A DNA stretch of 37,413 nucleotides from Bacteroidota bacterium (GTDB lineage: Bacteria > Bacteroidota > Ignavibacteria > UBA10030 > UBA8401): assembly GCA_019455105.1 (NCBI GenBank), contig JACFMZ010000002.1:51516-88928 (forward strand), in the 5' to 3' direction. This document shows positions 7,737 through 17,424 of the stretch, one piece after another. The first letter of the stretch is position 1. Each line of letters opens with the position of its first letter. A program made the translations under genes and the position numbers. The notes beneath the pieces were generated by a model. The model ran no database searches. It saw only the letters and a program-made list of their open reading frames with translations, and had not been told where the DNA came from.

Positions 7737-9167
7737 ATGAAAAAATTTTCAAGTGTTTTCTTGAGCATTATTTTTGTTGTTTCACTTACACACGCTCAAT
7801 TTTCCGAAGATGCGCTTCGATATACTTCATCATCGGCATCGCTCGGCGCACGGGCATTCGGAATGGGCGGCGCATTCATCGGCGTAGCGGATGATTACAC
7901 GGCGTCGTTCTGGAATCCGGCAGGACTTGCGCAGCTTCGCCGTTTGGAAGTAACCGGCGGAATTTCATCAATCGGGATTGATAATAAAGCAGGCTTTCTC
8001 GGCGCCTCACAAACTGCTTCAACTTCTTCAACGGGTTTGAACGATATTGGCTACGTTTTTCCTTTTCCAACCGTACAGGGAAGTTTAGTTTTTTCTCTAG
8101 GATATAACCGGCGGGAAAATTTTTCTTCCTTAATGAAATTTGACGGATTTAATTCTCAAAGTTCAATTATTCCCACCCTGTATCAATCGGACGGCGATTA
8201 TGATGTACCGTATAATGTGTATTTGGAAAATCAGAACGGCTATACGCCCATTACGCGAAATGTTCAACAGACCGGAACGGTAAAAGAATCCGGCGCGCTG
8301 AACGAGTGGGCGTTTGCCGGAGCTATTGATATTGCGGAAAATTTCTCGGTTGGCGTAAGCATCAATATTATTACCGGCGCTTATAAATATGTGCGGAATT
8401 ATTTGGAAGCGGATACCAAAAATTTTTATGTTAACACCCAAAGCGGACTTACGGCGGATTCTGCCTATCTGCGGTTTAATAAATTTTATTATGACAATTA
8501 TCTTGATGCTGATGTGAACGGCAGCAGTTTTACTTTCGGGCTGATGTACCGTTCGGAAGTTTTTCGCGCCGGACTTATTGCGAAATCGCCGGCAGTTGTT
8601 TCAATAAAAGAAACATATAATGATGAAGGAGAAAGTGTTTTTGATAATACCGGAACGTTCAGCGCGCTGCCGAAGACCACTTATACGACACCGAATTCCA
8701 CGAACACCTACGGAGTTACTTCACCGTGGACGCTGGGCGGAGGAGTTTCTGTGTATGTTCTTCCGTTTGTATTGGTTTCCGGAGATGTTGAATACAGCGA
8801 TTGGACGCAATTGGAGTGGACAGATAATTCCGATTTAGAAAAAACAAATACATCGCTTCAATCTCAGCTTCGACCGGTGACGACATTTCGCTTCGGCACG
8901 GAAATCGACATTCCGTCAACTGATGTTCGTCTGCGTGCAGGATATGCCGTGAAACCTTCTCCATATAAGGGAGATCCCTCTTCGTATGATACGCAGATAA
9001 TTACCGGCGGTGCAGGAATTTTATTGCAGCGAAATGTTTTGCTGGATGCGGCAATAGGATTTGGAAGCTGGAAAACATTTAGAACAAATTACGGATATAA
9101 TACTTCCCGAACGGATGAAACGCTTTCTACCGTGCAGATGAATTTTACTATCTCGTATCGGTTCTAA
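7737..9167 (+). CDS. OmpP1/FadL/TodX-type outer-membrane transport protein
   Basis: 476 residues with a signal peptide (MKKFSSVFLSIIFVVSLTHAQ). The N-terminal motif LGARAFGMGGAFIGVADDYTASFWNPAGLA is characteristic of the FadL/OmpP1 and PorV/UPF0164 superfamily: a hatch-like N-terminus followed by a roughly 14-strand barrel. Length and the spread of amphipathic strands up to the terminal aromatic (MNFTISYRF) fit a full barrel. The FadL group moves hydrophobic molecules across the outer membrane; the substrate here cannot be read. It is the last gene of the run beginning at 5189, 15 bases after the CxxCH lipoprotein, and is closed by a strong terminator at 9220. A PorV-type role is the alternative, though it is longer than the PorV-like protein at 20122. 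Confidence 0.82.
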   Translation: MKKFSSVFLSIIFVVSLTHAQFSEDALRYTSSSASLGARAFGMGGAFIGVADDYTASFWNPAGLAQLRRLEVTGGISSIGIDNKAGFLGASQTASTSSTGLNDIGYVFPFPTVQGSLVFSLGYNRRENFSSLMKFDGFNSQSSIIPTLYQSDGDYDVPYNVYLENQNGYTPITRNVQQTGTVKESGALNEWAFAGAIDIAENFSVGVSINIITGAYKYVRNYLEADTKNFYVNTQSGLTADSAYLRFNKFYYDNYLDADVNGSSFTFGLMYRSEVFRAGLIAKSPAVVSIKETYNDEGESVFDNTGTFSALPKTTYTTPNSTNTYGVTSPWTLGGGVSVYVLPFVLVSGDVEYSDWTQLEWTDNSDLEKTNTSLQSQLRPVTTFRFGTEIDIPSTDVRLRAGYAVKPSPYKGDPSSYDTQIITGGAGILLQRNVLLDAAIGFGSWKTFRTNYGYNTSRTDETLSTVQMNFTISYRF

Positions 9168-9219
9168 GCAGCGCAAAGAAAAAGTTAAGCGAAAATATCC
9201 ATTGAATGTATTTTTTGCC

Positions 9220-9254
9220 AACGCTATTTTAATATTTTGAAATAGCGTTTTTTT
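9220..9254 (+). terminator. Rho-independent terminator
   Basis: A perfect 10-base inverted repeat, AACGCTATTT (9220-9229) and AAATAGCGTT (9240-9249), with a 10-base loop, is followed directly by a T run. It lies 52 bases past the FadL-like stop and ends the 5189-9167 run. Confidence 0.88.
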
Positions 9255-9284
9255 GTTGTGAAAATTTAACTTCTGTCAATAATT

Positions 9285-10442
9285 ATGAAACGTAAAGATT
9301 TTCTTATTTTTTTCTCAATTGTTCTTTCTGTTTACGGACTTATTAACTTTTATATTTTTGTTCGGGCGTGGTCTGCGCTGGCATTCTTTCCGGAAATTCG
9401 TTTTTGGGTAATTACCGGCGGAATACTTCTTGCCGCTGCTTATCCGCTCGGAAGAATTGTTGAACGAAAATCGCTTTCAACTTTTACCGAAGTGATTATT
9501 TATGTCGGCGCACTTTGGCTCGGTGAAATGGTGTATCTGTTTTTATTTACGGCGGTGCTTGATCTTCTTCGCGCAGTAAATTGGCTTATTCCGTTTTTTC
9601 CTGATCATCTTACAATAAATAATCAATACGCCCCGTCTATTGCCGTGCTGAGTATTTTTTCTCTTTCTACTCTTATTTCGCTGTACGGATTTATTAATGC
9701 GCGGTTTCCGAAAATAAAAACTTTGGAATTTATTGTGCCGAAGAAAAATTCTCCCCTTCAAGAATTCCGGATTGCGGCGATTTCCGATATTCATCTCGGC
9801 ACCATTATGGGACCGAAGCGTTTGCAATACATTATAAAAAAAGTTAACAGTCTCCGCGCCGATGTTGTGCTTTTAGTCGGTGATGTGTTTGATGAAGATA
9901 TCGGCAGAGTTATTAAAAACAATCTCGGCAGCTTGCTGCGGGGAATGACATCGACCTACGGAACGTTTGCCGTCACGGGAAATCATGAATATATCGGCGG
10001 CGTAGAACATGCGGTTCGATATTTACGTGAAAACGGCATTACGGTTCTGCGAGATAATGCCGTGGAAGTCGGCGGCGGCATCATTCTTATCGGCAGAGAA
10101 GATAGAAGCATGAACCAATGGAGCGGACATCAACGAAAATCATTACCTGAACTATTGGAAATGCTGCCTCATCATCTGCCGACCATTGTGTTGGATCATC
10201 AGCCGTTTCATTTGGAAGAAGCGGCAAACGCGGGAATTGATCTGCAGCTTTCCGGACATACGCATCACGGACAGTTATTTCCGTTTAACGGCATTACAAA
10301 AAAAGTGTATGAAGTCAGCTGGGGATATAAGAAAAAAAGTCATACTCATGTATATGTTTCCTGCGGCGCCGGTTCGTGGGGTCCGCCGATTCGCACGGGC
10401 AATACGCCGGAAATTCTTTCTATTGTATTGAGAATGCAGTAA
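9285..10442 (+). CDS. Membrane-anchored metallophosphoesterase
   Basis: 385 residues. The first ~150 hold four or five hydrophobic helices, so the enzyme is tethered to the inner membrane. The calcineurin-like phosphoesterase domain follows with its metal-binding motifs in order: SDIHLG (D168, H170), GDVFDE, GNHEY, and SGHTHHG (H325, H327). This architecture matches the YkuE/YaeI-type branch, some of which act on lipid phosphates such as UDP-diacylglucosamine; the substrate here is not shown. The start ATG lies just after the terminator of the previous run and has no good ribosome binding site. The antiporter gene begins 29 bases downstream, so the two probably share a transcript. Confidence 0.92.
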   Translation: MKRKDFLIFFSIVLSVYGLINFYIFVRAWSALAFFPEIRFWVITGGILLAAAYPLGRIVERKSLSTFTEVIIYVGALWLGEMVYLFLFTAVLDLLRAVNWLIPFFPDHLTINNQYAPSIAVLSIFSLSTLISLYGFINARFPKIKTLEFIVPKKNSPLQEFRIAAISDIHLGTIMGPKRLQYIIKKVNSLRADVVLLVGDVFDEDIGRVIKNNLGSLLRGMTSTYGTFAVTGNHEYIGGVEHAVRYLRENGITVLRDNAVEVGGGIILIGREDRSMNQWSGHQRKSLPELLEMLPHHLPTIVLDHQPFHLEEAANAGIDLQLSGHTHHGQLFPFNGITKKVYEVSWGYKKKSHTHVYVSCGAGSWGPPIRTGNTPEILSIVLRMQ

Positions 10443-10471
10443 TATTTCTGTACACTCGAAAGAGAAGAATT

Positions 10472-11545
10472 ATGAAATTAAAATTTTCCCTTAACTGGCT
10501 GTTTGTCTTTTTACCGATCACCATTATCGGAAAATATTTCTTTCCTCTTCCGGAAACCTGGCTTTTTATTTTTTCTTCTCTCACGATTATTCCGCTGGCA
10601 GGATGGATGGGTAAAGCGACCGAACATCTTGCCGAGCATACCGGCGACAGTATCGGCGGATTATTAAACGCAACCTTTGGCAATGCCGCAGAACTTATTA
10701 TTGCGCTGACAGCGCTGAACGCCGGATTGTATGATGTGGTGAAAGCGTCCATTACCGGTTCCATTATCGGAAATATTTTGCTTGTGCTGGGATTTGCCTT
10801 TCTTGCCGGCGGAGTGAAATATAAAAGACAAACCTTCAATTCAGCCGGCGCTCGGATCATGTCGTCAATGCTCACACTTGCTTCCATCGGATTAATTGCG
10901 CCGGCAATTTTTCATTATTTTGGCGGAAAGAATATCGCCGAACGAGAAACCGATTTGAGCATGGAAATAGCGCTCGTGTTAGTCGGAACATATATTTTAA
11001 GTTTGCTCTTTTCACTAAAAACACATAAACAATTTTTTGTCAGCGAGTCCGTACCAACAGAACATGCTGCGCACAAAACATGGAAAGCCGGAAAGGCAAT
11101 TTCTGTTCTCGTTTTGGTAACCGTTATCATTGCGTGGATGAGCGAAATTCTTATCGGTTCCATTGAAGCCGCCGCTCATGCCATGGGAATGACAAGTGTT
11201 TTTATCGGCGTTATTGTTGTTGCTGTCATCGGCAACGCGGCGGAACATTCCACGGCGGTTTTGACAGCAATGAAAAACAGAATGGATTTAAGTCTCGGAA
11301 TTGCCATCGGCAGCAGCATTCAAGTGGCGTTATTTGTTGCGCCGGTGTTGGTTCTTGTCAGTTATTTTTTTTCCGCACAGCCGATGGATTTAGTTTTTAC
11401 ACCGATTGAAATTCTGGTGATTGCGCTTTCGGTAATTATCTGCGCGCAGATTACCGATGACGGGGAATCCAACTGGCTTGAAGGCGTGCAGCTTATTTCC
11501 GTGTATATAATTTTTGCGTTGGTTTTTTATTTTCTGCCCGCTTAA
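10472..11545 (+). CDS. cax: Calcium/proton antiporter of the CaCA superfamily
   Basis: 357 residues from ATG 10472, chosen for the AGAGAAG upstream and because an in-frame extension to 10376 would overlap the phosphoesterase gene. About eleven hydrophobic segments form two homologous halves, each carrying the cation-selectivity repeat GNAAE (residues 70-74 and about 254-258). The neighbouring GSIIGN and GSSIQV segments are typical of the Cax/ChaA family. By family knowledge it exports Ca2+ (possibly Na+ or K+) in exchange for protons across the inner membrane. An acidic or polar stretch between the halves (EHAAHKTWK) marks the central linker. The pairing with a phosphoesterase has no clear functional meaning. 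Confidence 0.95.
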   Translation: MKLKFSLNWLFVFLPITIIGKYFFPLPETWLFIFSSLTIIPLAGWMGKATEHLAEHTGDSIGGLLNATFGNAAELIIALTALNAGLYDVVKASITGSIIGNILLVLGFAFLAGGVKYKRQTFNSAGARIMSSMLTLASIGLIAPAIFHYFGGKNIAERETDLSMEIALVLVGTYILSLLFSLKTHKQFFVSESVPTEHAAHKTWKAGKAISVLVLVTVIIAWMSEILIGSIEAAAHAMGMTSVFIGVIVVAVIGNAAEHSTAVLTAMKNRMDLSLGIAIGSSIQVALFVAPVLVLVSYFFSAQPMDLVFTPIEILVIALSVIICAQITDDGESNWLEGVQLISVYIIFALVFYFLPA

Positions 11546-11550
11546 TATTC

Positions 11551-11581
11551 TTGCATTGTAAGCGTTTCAGCCGTACATTCT
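11551..11581 (+). promoter_or_regulatory. Weak candidate -33/-7 promoter for the GHL10 gene
   Basis: TTGC (11551-11554), a 19-base spacer and TACATTCT (11574-11581), 41 bases before the chosen start. The spacing equals that of the candidates before recN and rfaE1, but the -7 box matches TAnnTTTG only partly. Confidence 0.2.
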
Positions 11582-11622
11582 TTACAGTTAGCTCACTTGT
11601 TTTACTCACTTCACAGGTTCCC

Positions 11623-14061
11623 ATGAACATTCGATTACTCTTATTTTGCTTAGGTATTACTGTTTTTTCATCAGTTAATGCTCAACAAACCGTTCAACCG
11701 AAACGAGAATTTCGTGCAGTGTGGGTCGCTTCTGTTACCAATATTGATTGGCCCTCCAATAAATCGCTCTCAACAACAGCACAAAAAAATGAAATTATTT
11801 CCATTTTAGATAAACATAAAGCGAATAATATTAATGCAATTTTACTGCAAGTGCGTCCTTCGTGCGATGCACTCTATCAAGGGGGCTTAGAGCCGCTTTC
11901 GGAATGGTTGGTCGGTTCACAGGGAGGAAATTTAAGTTCGTATTACGATCCGCTTCAATTCTGGATTGATGAAGCCCACAAACGGGGAATGGAACTGCAT
12001 GGCTGGTTTAATCCGTATCGCTCCGTTTTTTCTTCAACAAGCAGCGTGAGCTCATCTCATATTTCTAAAACTCATCCCGAATGGAATATCACGTACGGCT
12101 CAAGTCCGTACAAATTGTTAGATCCCGGAATACCGGATGTGCGAAATTATGTGGTGAGCGTTATTATGGATGTTGTGCGCCGGTATAATATTGACGGAGT
12201 TCACTTTGATGATTATTTCTATCCGTACGGCGGAATGACGAATCAAGATGATTCATCATGGGCAAAGTATCCCCGGGGATTTACCAACCGCGGAGATTGG
12301 AGACGGGACAATGTAAATCTTTTTGTGCGCATGGTGTATGACAGCATTAAAACCGCAAAGCCGTGGGTAAAATTTGGTATTTCTCCGTTCGGAATTTGGA
12401 AGAACGGAGTGCCGAGCGGAATTTCCGGACTGAATTCATATTCAGTAATTTACTGCGATGCCGTAAATTGGATTTCCAATAAAAAAGTAGATTACATCAA
12501 TCCGCAGCTTTATTGGAAAATCGGCGGCTCGCAGGATTATAATAAATTAATGCCGTGGTGGAGTCAGCAGGTTGCTTCTGTGAAACGACATCTTTATACC
12601 GGAAATGCAGCGTACCGTTTAACCGACGCAGCATACACAACGGCGAACGATCCATCGGAAATTCAAAATCAAATTGAATTAAACCGTCTCGGAGACAGAG
12701 CGCAGGGAGTTGTTTTCTTCAGTTCCAAATCCGTTACGGGAAATTTAAAAAATGTTCAGGATTCGCTTCGCGCCAATCAATTTCGCTATGCAGCGCTTCC
12801 GCCGGTGATGCCGTGGCTCGATTCTGTTCCTCCGATGCCGCCGGTAAATGTTCTTGCAACAGCCGGCAGCGGCTCCGTGCAGCTGCAGTGGAACAGCGGC
12901 GCAGCGGCGGCGGACGGCGAAACAGCAAGCCGGTTTGTTGTGTACAGCACGGTGAATTCGTTCAGCAGTGTTGATATCAACGATCCGAAAAATATCCGCT
13001 TCGTAACGCTGGACGGCGCCAAACAATTTATTGAATCCGTTCCCAATATTGCTTCTTCGCAGTATGAAGCAGTGGTCACTTCGCTCGATAAACTTTCCAA
13101 CGAAAGCGCACTGGCAGCAAAAGCGTATGTTGTGCCGGCAGGAAAACCGTTTGTGAAAGTAGAAAAATTCTTTGTTGATTTTAATGAAACGGCAGTCGGT
13201 CAACCGGTGCGCGATACGATTATGATTTATAATTTTGCGCAGGGAGTTCTTTCTCTTGAATCTTATACAAGCGGCGGAAAGGGATTTTCTCTTGAATCGT
13301 ATCCGCATTACGTTGCGGACAGCACAGCGCTTGTGGTAACTTTTTCACCGACAGCTTTCGGCGATGTAACCGATACTCTTGTTCTTCAAAACAATTCGCT
13401 TGTGGGACCGATTAAAATAGTTGTTAAAGGAAAATCTTCCGCGCCTGTTCTGCTGGCTGCCGGCACCAATATTGGTTTTGGAAGTATTGATATGGGGCAG
13501 ACTTTTATAAAACCAATAGCGCTTACCAATCAGTCTTCAAACGGAATTCAGGTTGATTCAATTGTCTCCGTCTCTACTTCAACCGGACATTTTAAAGTTG
13601 ATTCTGTTTCACTTCCCAAGACTATTTTCAAGGGAGATTCGCTTTGGTTAGCTGTTTCCTTTAAACCGGATTCAAATAAATTATACCTCGATACAATTAA
13701 CGTCTATAGTAATGCACAAAACTCGCCGTTGAAAATTGTCTTCTTCGGCATCGGAAAAGTTCCGCTTATTGTTGAGCAGCAGAATACTCAGCATCCGTTA
13801 GCGTATCAGCTTGAACAGAATTATCCGAATCCGTTCAATCCTTCCACCACTATTAAATTCTCGCTCGAGCGCTCCAACCATACGAGCCTGCGCGTATATG
13901 ATATGTTGGGAAGAGAAGTTGCGGTGGTAGTGGATGAAACGCTTACTTCCGGAACGTATGAATATAAATTTAACGGAGAAAATCTATCCAGCGGCGTGTA
14001 TTTGTTTAGAATTACTTCCGGCGAATATATACAAACGAAGAAAATGATTTTACAAAAATAA
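11623..14061 (+). CDS. Secreted GHL10 (DUF187)-family glycosidase-like protein with T9SS sorting domain
   Basis: 812 residues from ATG 11623, chosen because it gives a clean signal peptide (MNIRLLLFCLGITVFSSVNAQ); the in-frame ATG at 11551 adds 24 residues before it. The TIM-barrel GHL10 domain (about 28-390) is recognisable from REFRAVWVASVTNIDWPS, ILLQVRPSCDALY, MELHGWFNPYR, IDGVHFDDYFYP and VDYINPQLYW. It is followed by an FN3-like domain (~402-495), then one or two ASH-like immunoglobulin repeats (~505-710), and a T9SS type A domain (~728-812) with NYPNPFNPS, VYDMLGREV and the QTKKM end. GHL10 proteins are thought to cleave peptidoglycan-derived or other polysaccharides; the substrate is unproven. 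It should be exported, then secreted by T9SS and attached to the surface. It is likely a separate unit, with a weak AT-only hairpin behind it. Confidence 0.93.
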   Translation: MNIRLLLFCLGITVFSSVNAQQTVQPKREFRAVWVASVTNIDWPSNKSLSTTAQKNEIISILDKHKANNINAILLQVRPSCDALYQGGLEPLSEWLVGSQGGNLSSYYDPLQFWIDEAHKRGMELHGWFNPYRSVFSSTSSVSSSHISKTHPEWNITYGSSPYKLLDPGIPDVRNYVVSVIMDVVRRYNIDGVHFDDYFYPYGGMTNQDDSSWAKYPRGFTNRGDWRRDNVNLFVRMVYDSIKTAKPWVKFGISPFGIWKNGVPSGISGLNSYSVIYCDAVNWISNKKVDYINPQLYWKIGGSQDYNKLMPWWSQQVASVKRHLYTGNAAYRLTDAAYTTANDPSEIQNQIELNRLGDRAQGVVFFSSKSVTGNLKNVQDSLRANQFRYAALPPVMPWLDSVPPMPPVNVLATAGSGSVQLQWNSGAAAADGETASRFVVYSTVNSFSSVDINDPKNIRFVTLDGAKQFIESVPNIASSQYEAVVTSLDKLSNESALAAKAYVVPAGKPFVKVEKFFVDFNETAVGQPVRDTIMIYNFAQGVLSLESYTSGGKGFSLESYPHYVADSTALVVTFSPTAFGDVTDTLVLQNNSLVGPIKIVVKGKSSAPVLLAAGTNIGFGSIDMGQTFIKPIALTNQSSNGIQVDSIVSVSTSTGHFKVDSVSLPKTIFKGDSLWLAVSFKPDSNKLYLDTINVYSNAQNSPLKIVFFGIGKVPLIVEQQNTQHPLAYQLEQNYPNPFNPSTTIKFSLERSNHTSLRVYDMLGREVAVVVDETLTSGTYEYKFNGENLSSGVYLFRITSGEYIQTKKMILQK

Positions 14062-14083
14062 ATAAAAGATATTTTATTTTTTT
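14060..14083 (+). terminator. Weak AT-only terminator-like hairpin
   Basis: AAATAAAA (14060-14067) and TTTTATTT (14072-14079) form a perfect 8-base stem with a GATA loop and a following T run, overlapping the stop codon of the GHL10 gene. All pairs are A-T, so stability is low. It marks the left edge of the AT-rich cassette. Confidence 0.35.
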
Positions 14084-14247
14084 ATTGCCTTAATAGTTAA
14101 AATATTTGTACTATTGAAACACCGTTGAGCAAAGATTGTATAAGAGAAAATTACGCGGCTGTGGAATTTTTTATATTGCTTAATGTTCTGCACAGATAGA
14201 GTTTAGTTGACAATTTTTAAATATTCCTTTTGCAAGGAGATTTTCCC

Positions 14248-17200
14248 GTGAAAAGAATTGCTATTATTTCTCTTCTTTCTATTATCCCACTTTTTATCCT
14301 CAAATCCGGCACAACTGGAAAAATTTCCGGTATTGTTACAAATGCGCAAACAGGAGAACGTCTTGTAGGTGTTAATGTTGTTCTTGTTGGTACGGCATTG
14401 GGCACGGCGACAGACATTGATGGAAGTTTTGTTATTGTCAACATCTCACCCGGGCAATATTCTGTTCGCGCCTCCGCACTCGGTTATACTTCTGTTGTAG
14501 AGACGAATGTGCGTGTAATGATAGACCAAACGACTGAAATTAATTTCAAAATATCGGAAGAAGCTGTGCAGGGAGAAGAAGTCGTCGTTGTTGCTCAACG
14601 TCCGGTTGTTCAAAAAGACGTTTCGGCAACTCTTGCAAATATTGATTCTAAAGAAATTGAAAGTCTTCCCGTGACGTCAATTTCTGCTGTGGTCGGATTA
14701 CAAGCTGGTGTTACTGGGGGGTTGATAGTGCGCGGCGGTGGTGCTGACCAAACCGCATTTATGATTGATGGATTAACACTTCGAAATGAGCGGGATAATT
14801 CTCCATACAGCAACATCAGTCTTTCTTCTGTTCAAGATATACAAGTGCAAACTGGGGGATTTAATGCCGAATATGGAAATATCAGGTCTGGTATTGTGAA
14901 TGTTATTACTAAAGAAGGCAGTGTTGACAGGTACACTGTATCGGCAACCGTAAGAATAAGTCCCCCTGCTGCAAAAAATTTTGGACCATCTGTTTTCGAT
15001 AAAAATAGTTATTTTATTCGTTCTAGAATTGATCCGGCGGTTGCATGGACAGGTACAAACAACGTAGCATGGGATATTTACACACAACGTCAATACGCCG
15101 CATTTGATGGATGGAATGCCATTTCACAAGCGACATTAAAAGACAACGATCCGACAAATGATTTGACTCCGGAAGCAGCACAGCAATTGTTTTTGTTCCA
15201 ATTTCGCAGACAAGGAGAAATTGTAAAGCCCGATTATGATGTTGATGCGGGTTTTGGAGGACCGTTTCCTTTTGTTAGTTCTGAATTAGGAAATCTTCGC
15301 TTTTTTGCTTCCTACAGACAAACACAAAACATGTATGTTATTCCTCTCTCCAAAGATTCATATCAAGATTACAACGGACAACTTCGCATCACTTCTGATG
15401 TTGGCAGCGGAATGAAATTGATGTTGCAAGGAATTTTGGGTAGGCAGACCGGAACCAACAGCAATAATTCCGGCGCACCCGGTTTGTTTACTACGGCATC
15501 GGGAATTGCTAGCGTGCTTGATAGAGTAAGTTATATTGATAGGAGAATTTATTCGCCGGATTATTTTGCGCCAAGTACAATTACAATGAATAGTTTTGGC
15601 GGAAAATTTACCCATGTGCTTTCACCAACAACATTTTATGAAGCAAGCTTACAACGCCAATCCTATAAATATGATACTCACCCCGGAGCAGCACGCGATA
15701 TCACAAAAAAATATTTATTTGGAAACTCATATTATACCGATGAATTTCCATACGGATTTGCGGAGTCAAGTCCCGGATGGATTTATTTTTCAAACGGTGT
15801 CGGTTTTAGCAACTCACGCGATAGCAGCCAATTGGCAACCTATTCTTTCAAGTTTGATTTCAACAGTCAGGTTGATAGATATAACGAAATAAAATCAGGC
15901 ATAGAATTTATTTATAATGAGAGCAATGTAAATTACGGCTTAGTGGATTACTTTACCGGAAATTTTACACAATCAAAATGGAATACAACTCCAACGCGTT
16001 TTTCACTCTATGCACAAGATAAATTTGAATACGAAGGTTTAATTGCAAACTTTGGATTGCGTTTTGATTATTCCAACCCCGGGGGAGAATGGTACGATGT
16101 TCAGCCGTTTGATCCAAAATTGGGATTAGTGCAAAATGGTTCAACAAGACTTGATGAAGTTGTGGTAAAAACACCAATTAAAAAAAATCTTAATGTCAGT
16201 CCGAGACTGGGAATTGCTTTTCCTGTAACCGAATATTCAAAATTATTTTTTAACTATGGGCATTTTCGCTCTATGCCACAACCCCAAAACTTATTTTTAG
16301 TTCGCGTAGATCCTCGATTCAGTACGGTTTCGTACATGGCTAATCCGAATAATCCGCTTCCCAAAACAATTGCGTATGAACTTGGATATGAGCATAGTAT
16401 TTTTGAAGAATATTTAATACGTGTTGCCGGTTATTACAAAAATGTTTCTGATCAATCAACAACGATTAGTTATACCGACAAAAAAGGAAATATTTATAGT
16501 ATGTCGGTTCCGAATTCGTATGAAGATATTCGGGGATTTGAAATTACTCTTTCAAGAGACAGGGGAAATTGGATTACCGGTTTTGCAAATTATACATATA
16601 TGGTAAGTTCGTCCGGTAGATTTGGTTATAGCGAAGAAAATGAAGATTTGAATGCCCAAAAAATATATGAGCGTGATAATAAAGTGGCGGATTTGTATCA
16701 AATACGTCCAATACCGCGACCGTACGCTCGTGCAAGTGTTGATTTTTTTACACCTGCTGATTATGGAATAGAATATGGAGGCGTTGGAGTATTTAACGAC
16801 TGGCGATTGAACTTTACCGGTAGCTGGCAAGCAGGATCGTACTTTACTTGGTTTGGTGGTGGTGCGGCGCCACCGGATGTGCGGTACAATGCTCAGTATC
16901 GTGATAATTACAGTCTTGATATGCGCCTGAGCAAAACCTTCAAATTCGGACCGGCGAATATTCAATTGTTTATGGATATTAGCAACTTATTTAATATCAA
17001 AAACTTTTCAGGTTATGGATTTTATGATGCCGCCGATTTTAATAACTATATGAAATCACTCCATTTGAAGTCAGAAATGTATGACAGTCGTTCCGGTTAT
17101 ATTAATATTCCGGGAAGCGATCAGCCGGGTGATACGCGGAAAGATGGTGTAGCATTTACACCAATTGAACCGGTAGGAGTCGTGACGGATCTTTCTCCAT

Positions 17201-17409
17201 CACAAATTCAGCCAACGGCAATTTATTGGGAAAAAAATACGGGGAAATATTTGCAATATAACGGAAGCACATGGAATGAGGTTAGTTCTTCAAAGATGTC
17301 TCAAATTCTTGACGACAAATCGTATATCGATATGCCAAATTTAAGTTCATTTGTTTTCTTAAACCCACGTGATATCTTTTGGGGATTAAAAGTTAGTTTT
17401 GAATTCTAA
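14248..17409 (+). CDS. TonB-dependent outer-membrane receptor
   Basis: 1053 residues from GTG 14248; AAGGAG at 14234-14239 sits eight bases upstream, and a TTG at 14230 would leave that site unused. After a short signal region, a carboxypeptidase-regulatory-like domain (about 22-105: GKISGIVTNAQTGERLVGV, GTATDIDGSF, SALGYTSVVE) precedes the plug (~124-225: LIVRGGGADQTAFMIDG, GGFNAEYGNIRSGIVNVITK). A large 22-strand-type barrel ends in GLKVSFEF. It imports or handles a large substrate using TonB energy. Unlike SusC it is not followed by a SusD gene; instead an FN3 protein starts 15 bases later, with lipoproteins and a PorV-like barrel behind. A proximal TonB box was not identified. No supported promoter was found in the 160 bases upstream. 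Confidence 0.95.
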   Translation: MKRIAIISLLSIIPLFILKSGTTGKISGIVTNAQTGERLVGVNVVLVGTALGTATDIDGSFVIVNISPGQYSVRASALGYTSVVETNVRVMIDQTTEINFKISEEAVQGEEVVVVAQRPVVQKDVSATLANIDSKEIESLPVTSISAVVGLQAGVTGGLIVRGGGADQTAFMIDGLTLRNERDNSPYSNISLSSVQDIQVQTGGFNAEYGNIRSGIVNVITKEGSVDRYTVSATVRISPPAAKNFGPSVFDKNSYFIRSRIDPAVAWTGTNNVAWDIYTQRQYAAFDGWNAISQATLKDNDPTNDLTPEAAQQLFLFQFRRQGEIVKPDYDVDAGFGGPFPFVSSELGNLRFFASYRQTQNMYVIPLSKDSYQDYNGQLRITSDVGSGMKLMLQGILGRQTGTNSNNSGAPGLFTTASGIASVLDRVSYIDRRIYSPDYFAPSTITMNSFGGKFTHVLSPTTFYEASLQRQSYKYDTHPGAARDITKKYLFGNSYYTDEFPYGFAESSPGWIYFSNGVGFSNSRDSSQLATYSFKFDFNSQVDRYNEIKSGIEFIYNESNVNYGLVDYFTGNFTQSKWNTTPTRFSLYAQDKFEYEGLIANFGLRFDYSNPGGEWYDVQPFDPKLGLVQNGSTRLDEVVVKTPIKKNLNVSPRLGIAFPVTEYSKLFFNYGHFRSMPQPQNLFLVRVDPRFSTVSYMANPNNPLPKTIAYELGYEHSIFEEYLIRVAGYYKNVSDQSTTISYTDKKGNIYSMSVPNSYEDIRGFEITLSRDRGNWITGFANYTYMVSSSGRFGYSEENEDLNAQKIYERDNKVADLYQIRPIPRPYARASVDFFTPADYGIEYGGVGVFNDWRLNFTGSWQAGSYFTWFGGGAAPPDVRYNAQYRDNYSLDMRLSKTFKFGPANIQLFMDISNLFNIKNFSGYGFYDAADFNNYMKSLHLKSEMYDSRSGYINIPGSDQPGDTRKDGVAFTPIEPVGVVTDLSPSQIQPTAIYWEKNTGKYLQYNGSTWNEVSSSKMSQILDDKSYIDMPNLSSFVFLNPRDIFWGLKVSFEF

Positions 17410-17424
17410 TACAGCGAGAAAAAC

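Noticed and set aside
12745-13308. 187-residue - strand open frame inside the GHL10 gene
   Set aside because: Arg/His/Cys-rich with no signal or domain, opposite a well-supported coding region.
14084-14247. Promoter upstream of the TonB receptor
   Set aside because: TTGACA and TATAAG pieces are present but none are correctly spaced as a pair, nor is a TAnnTTTG box; left unassigned.
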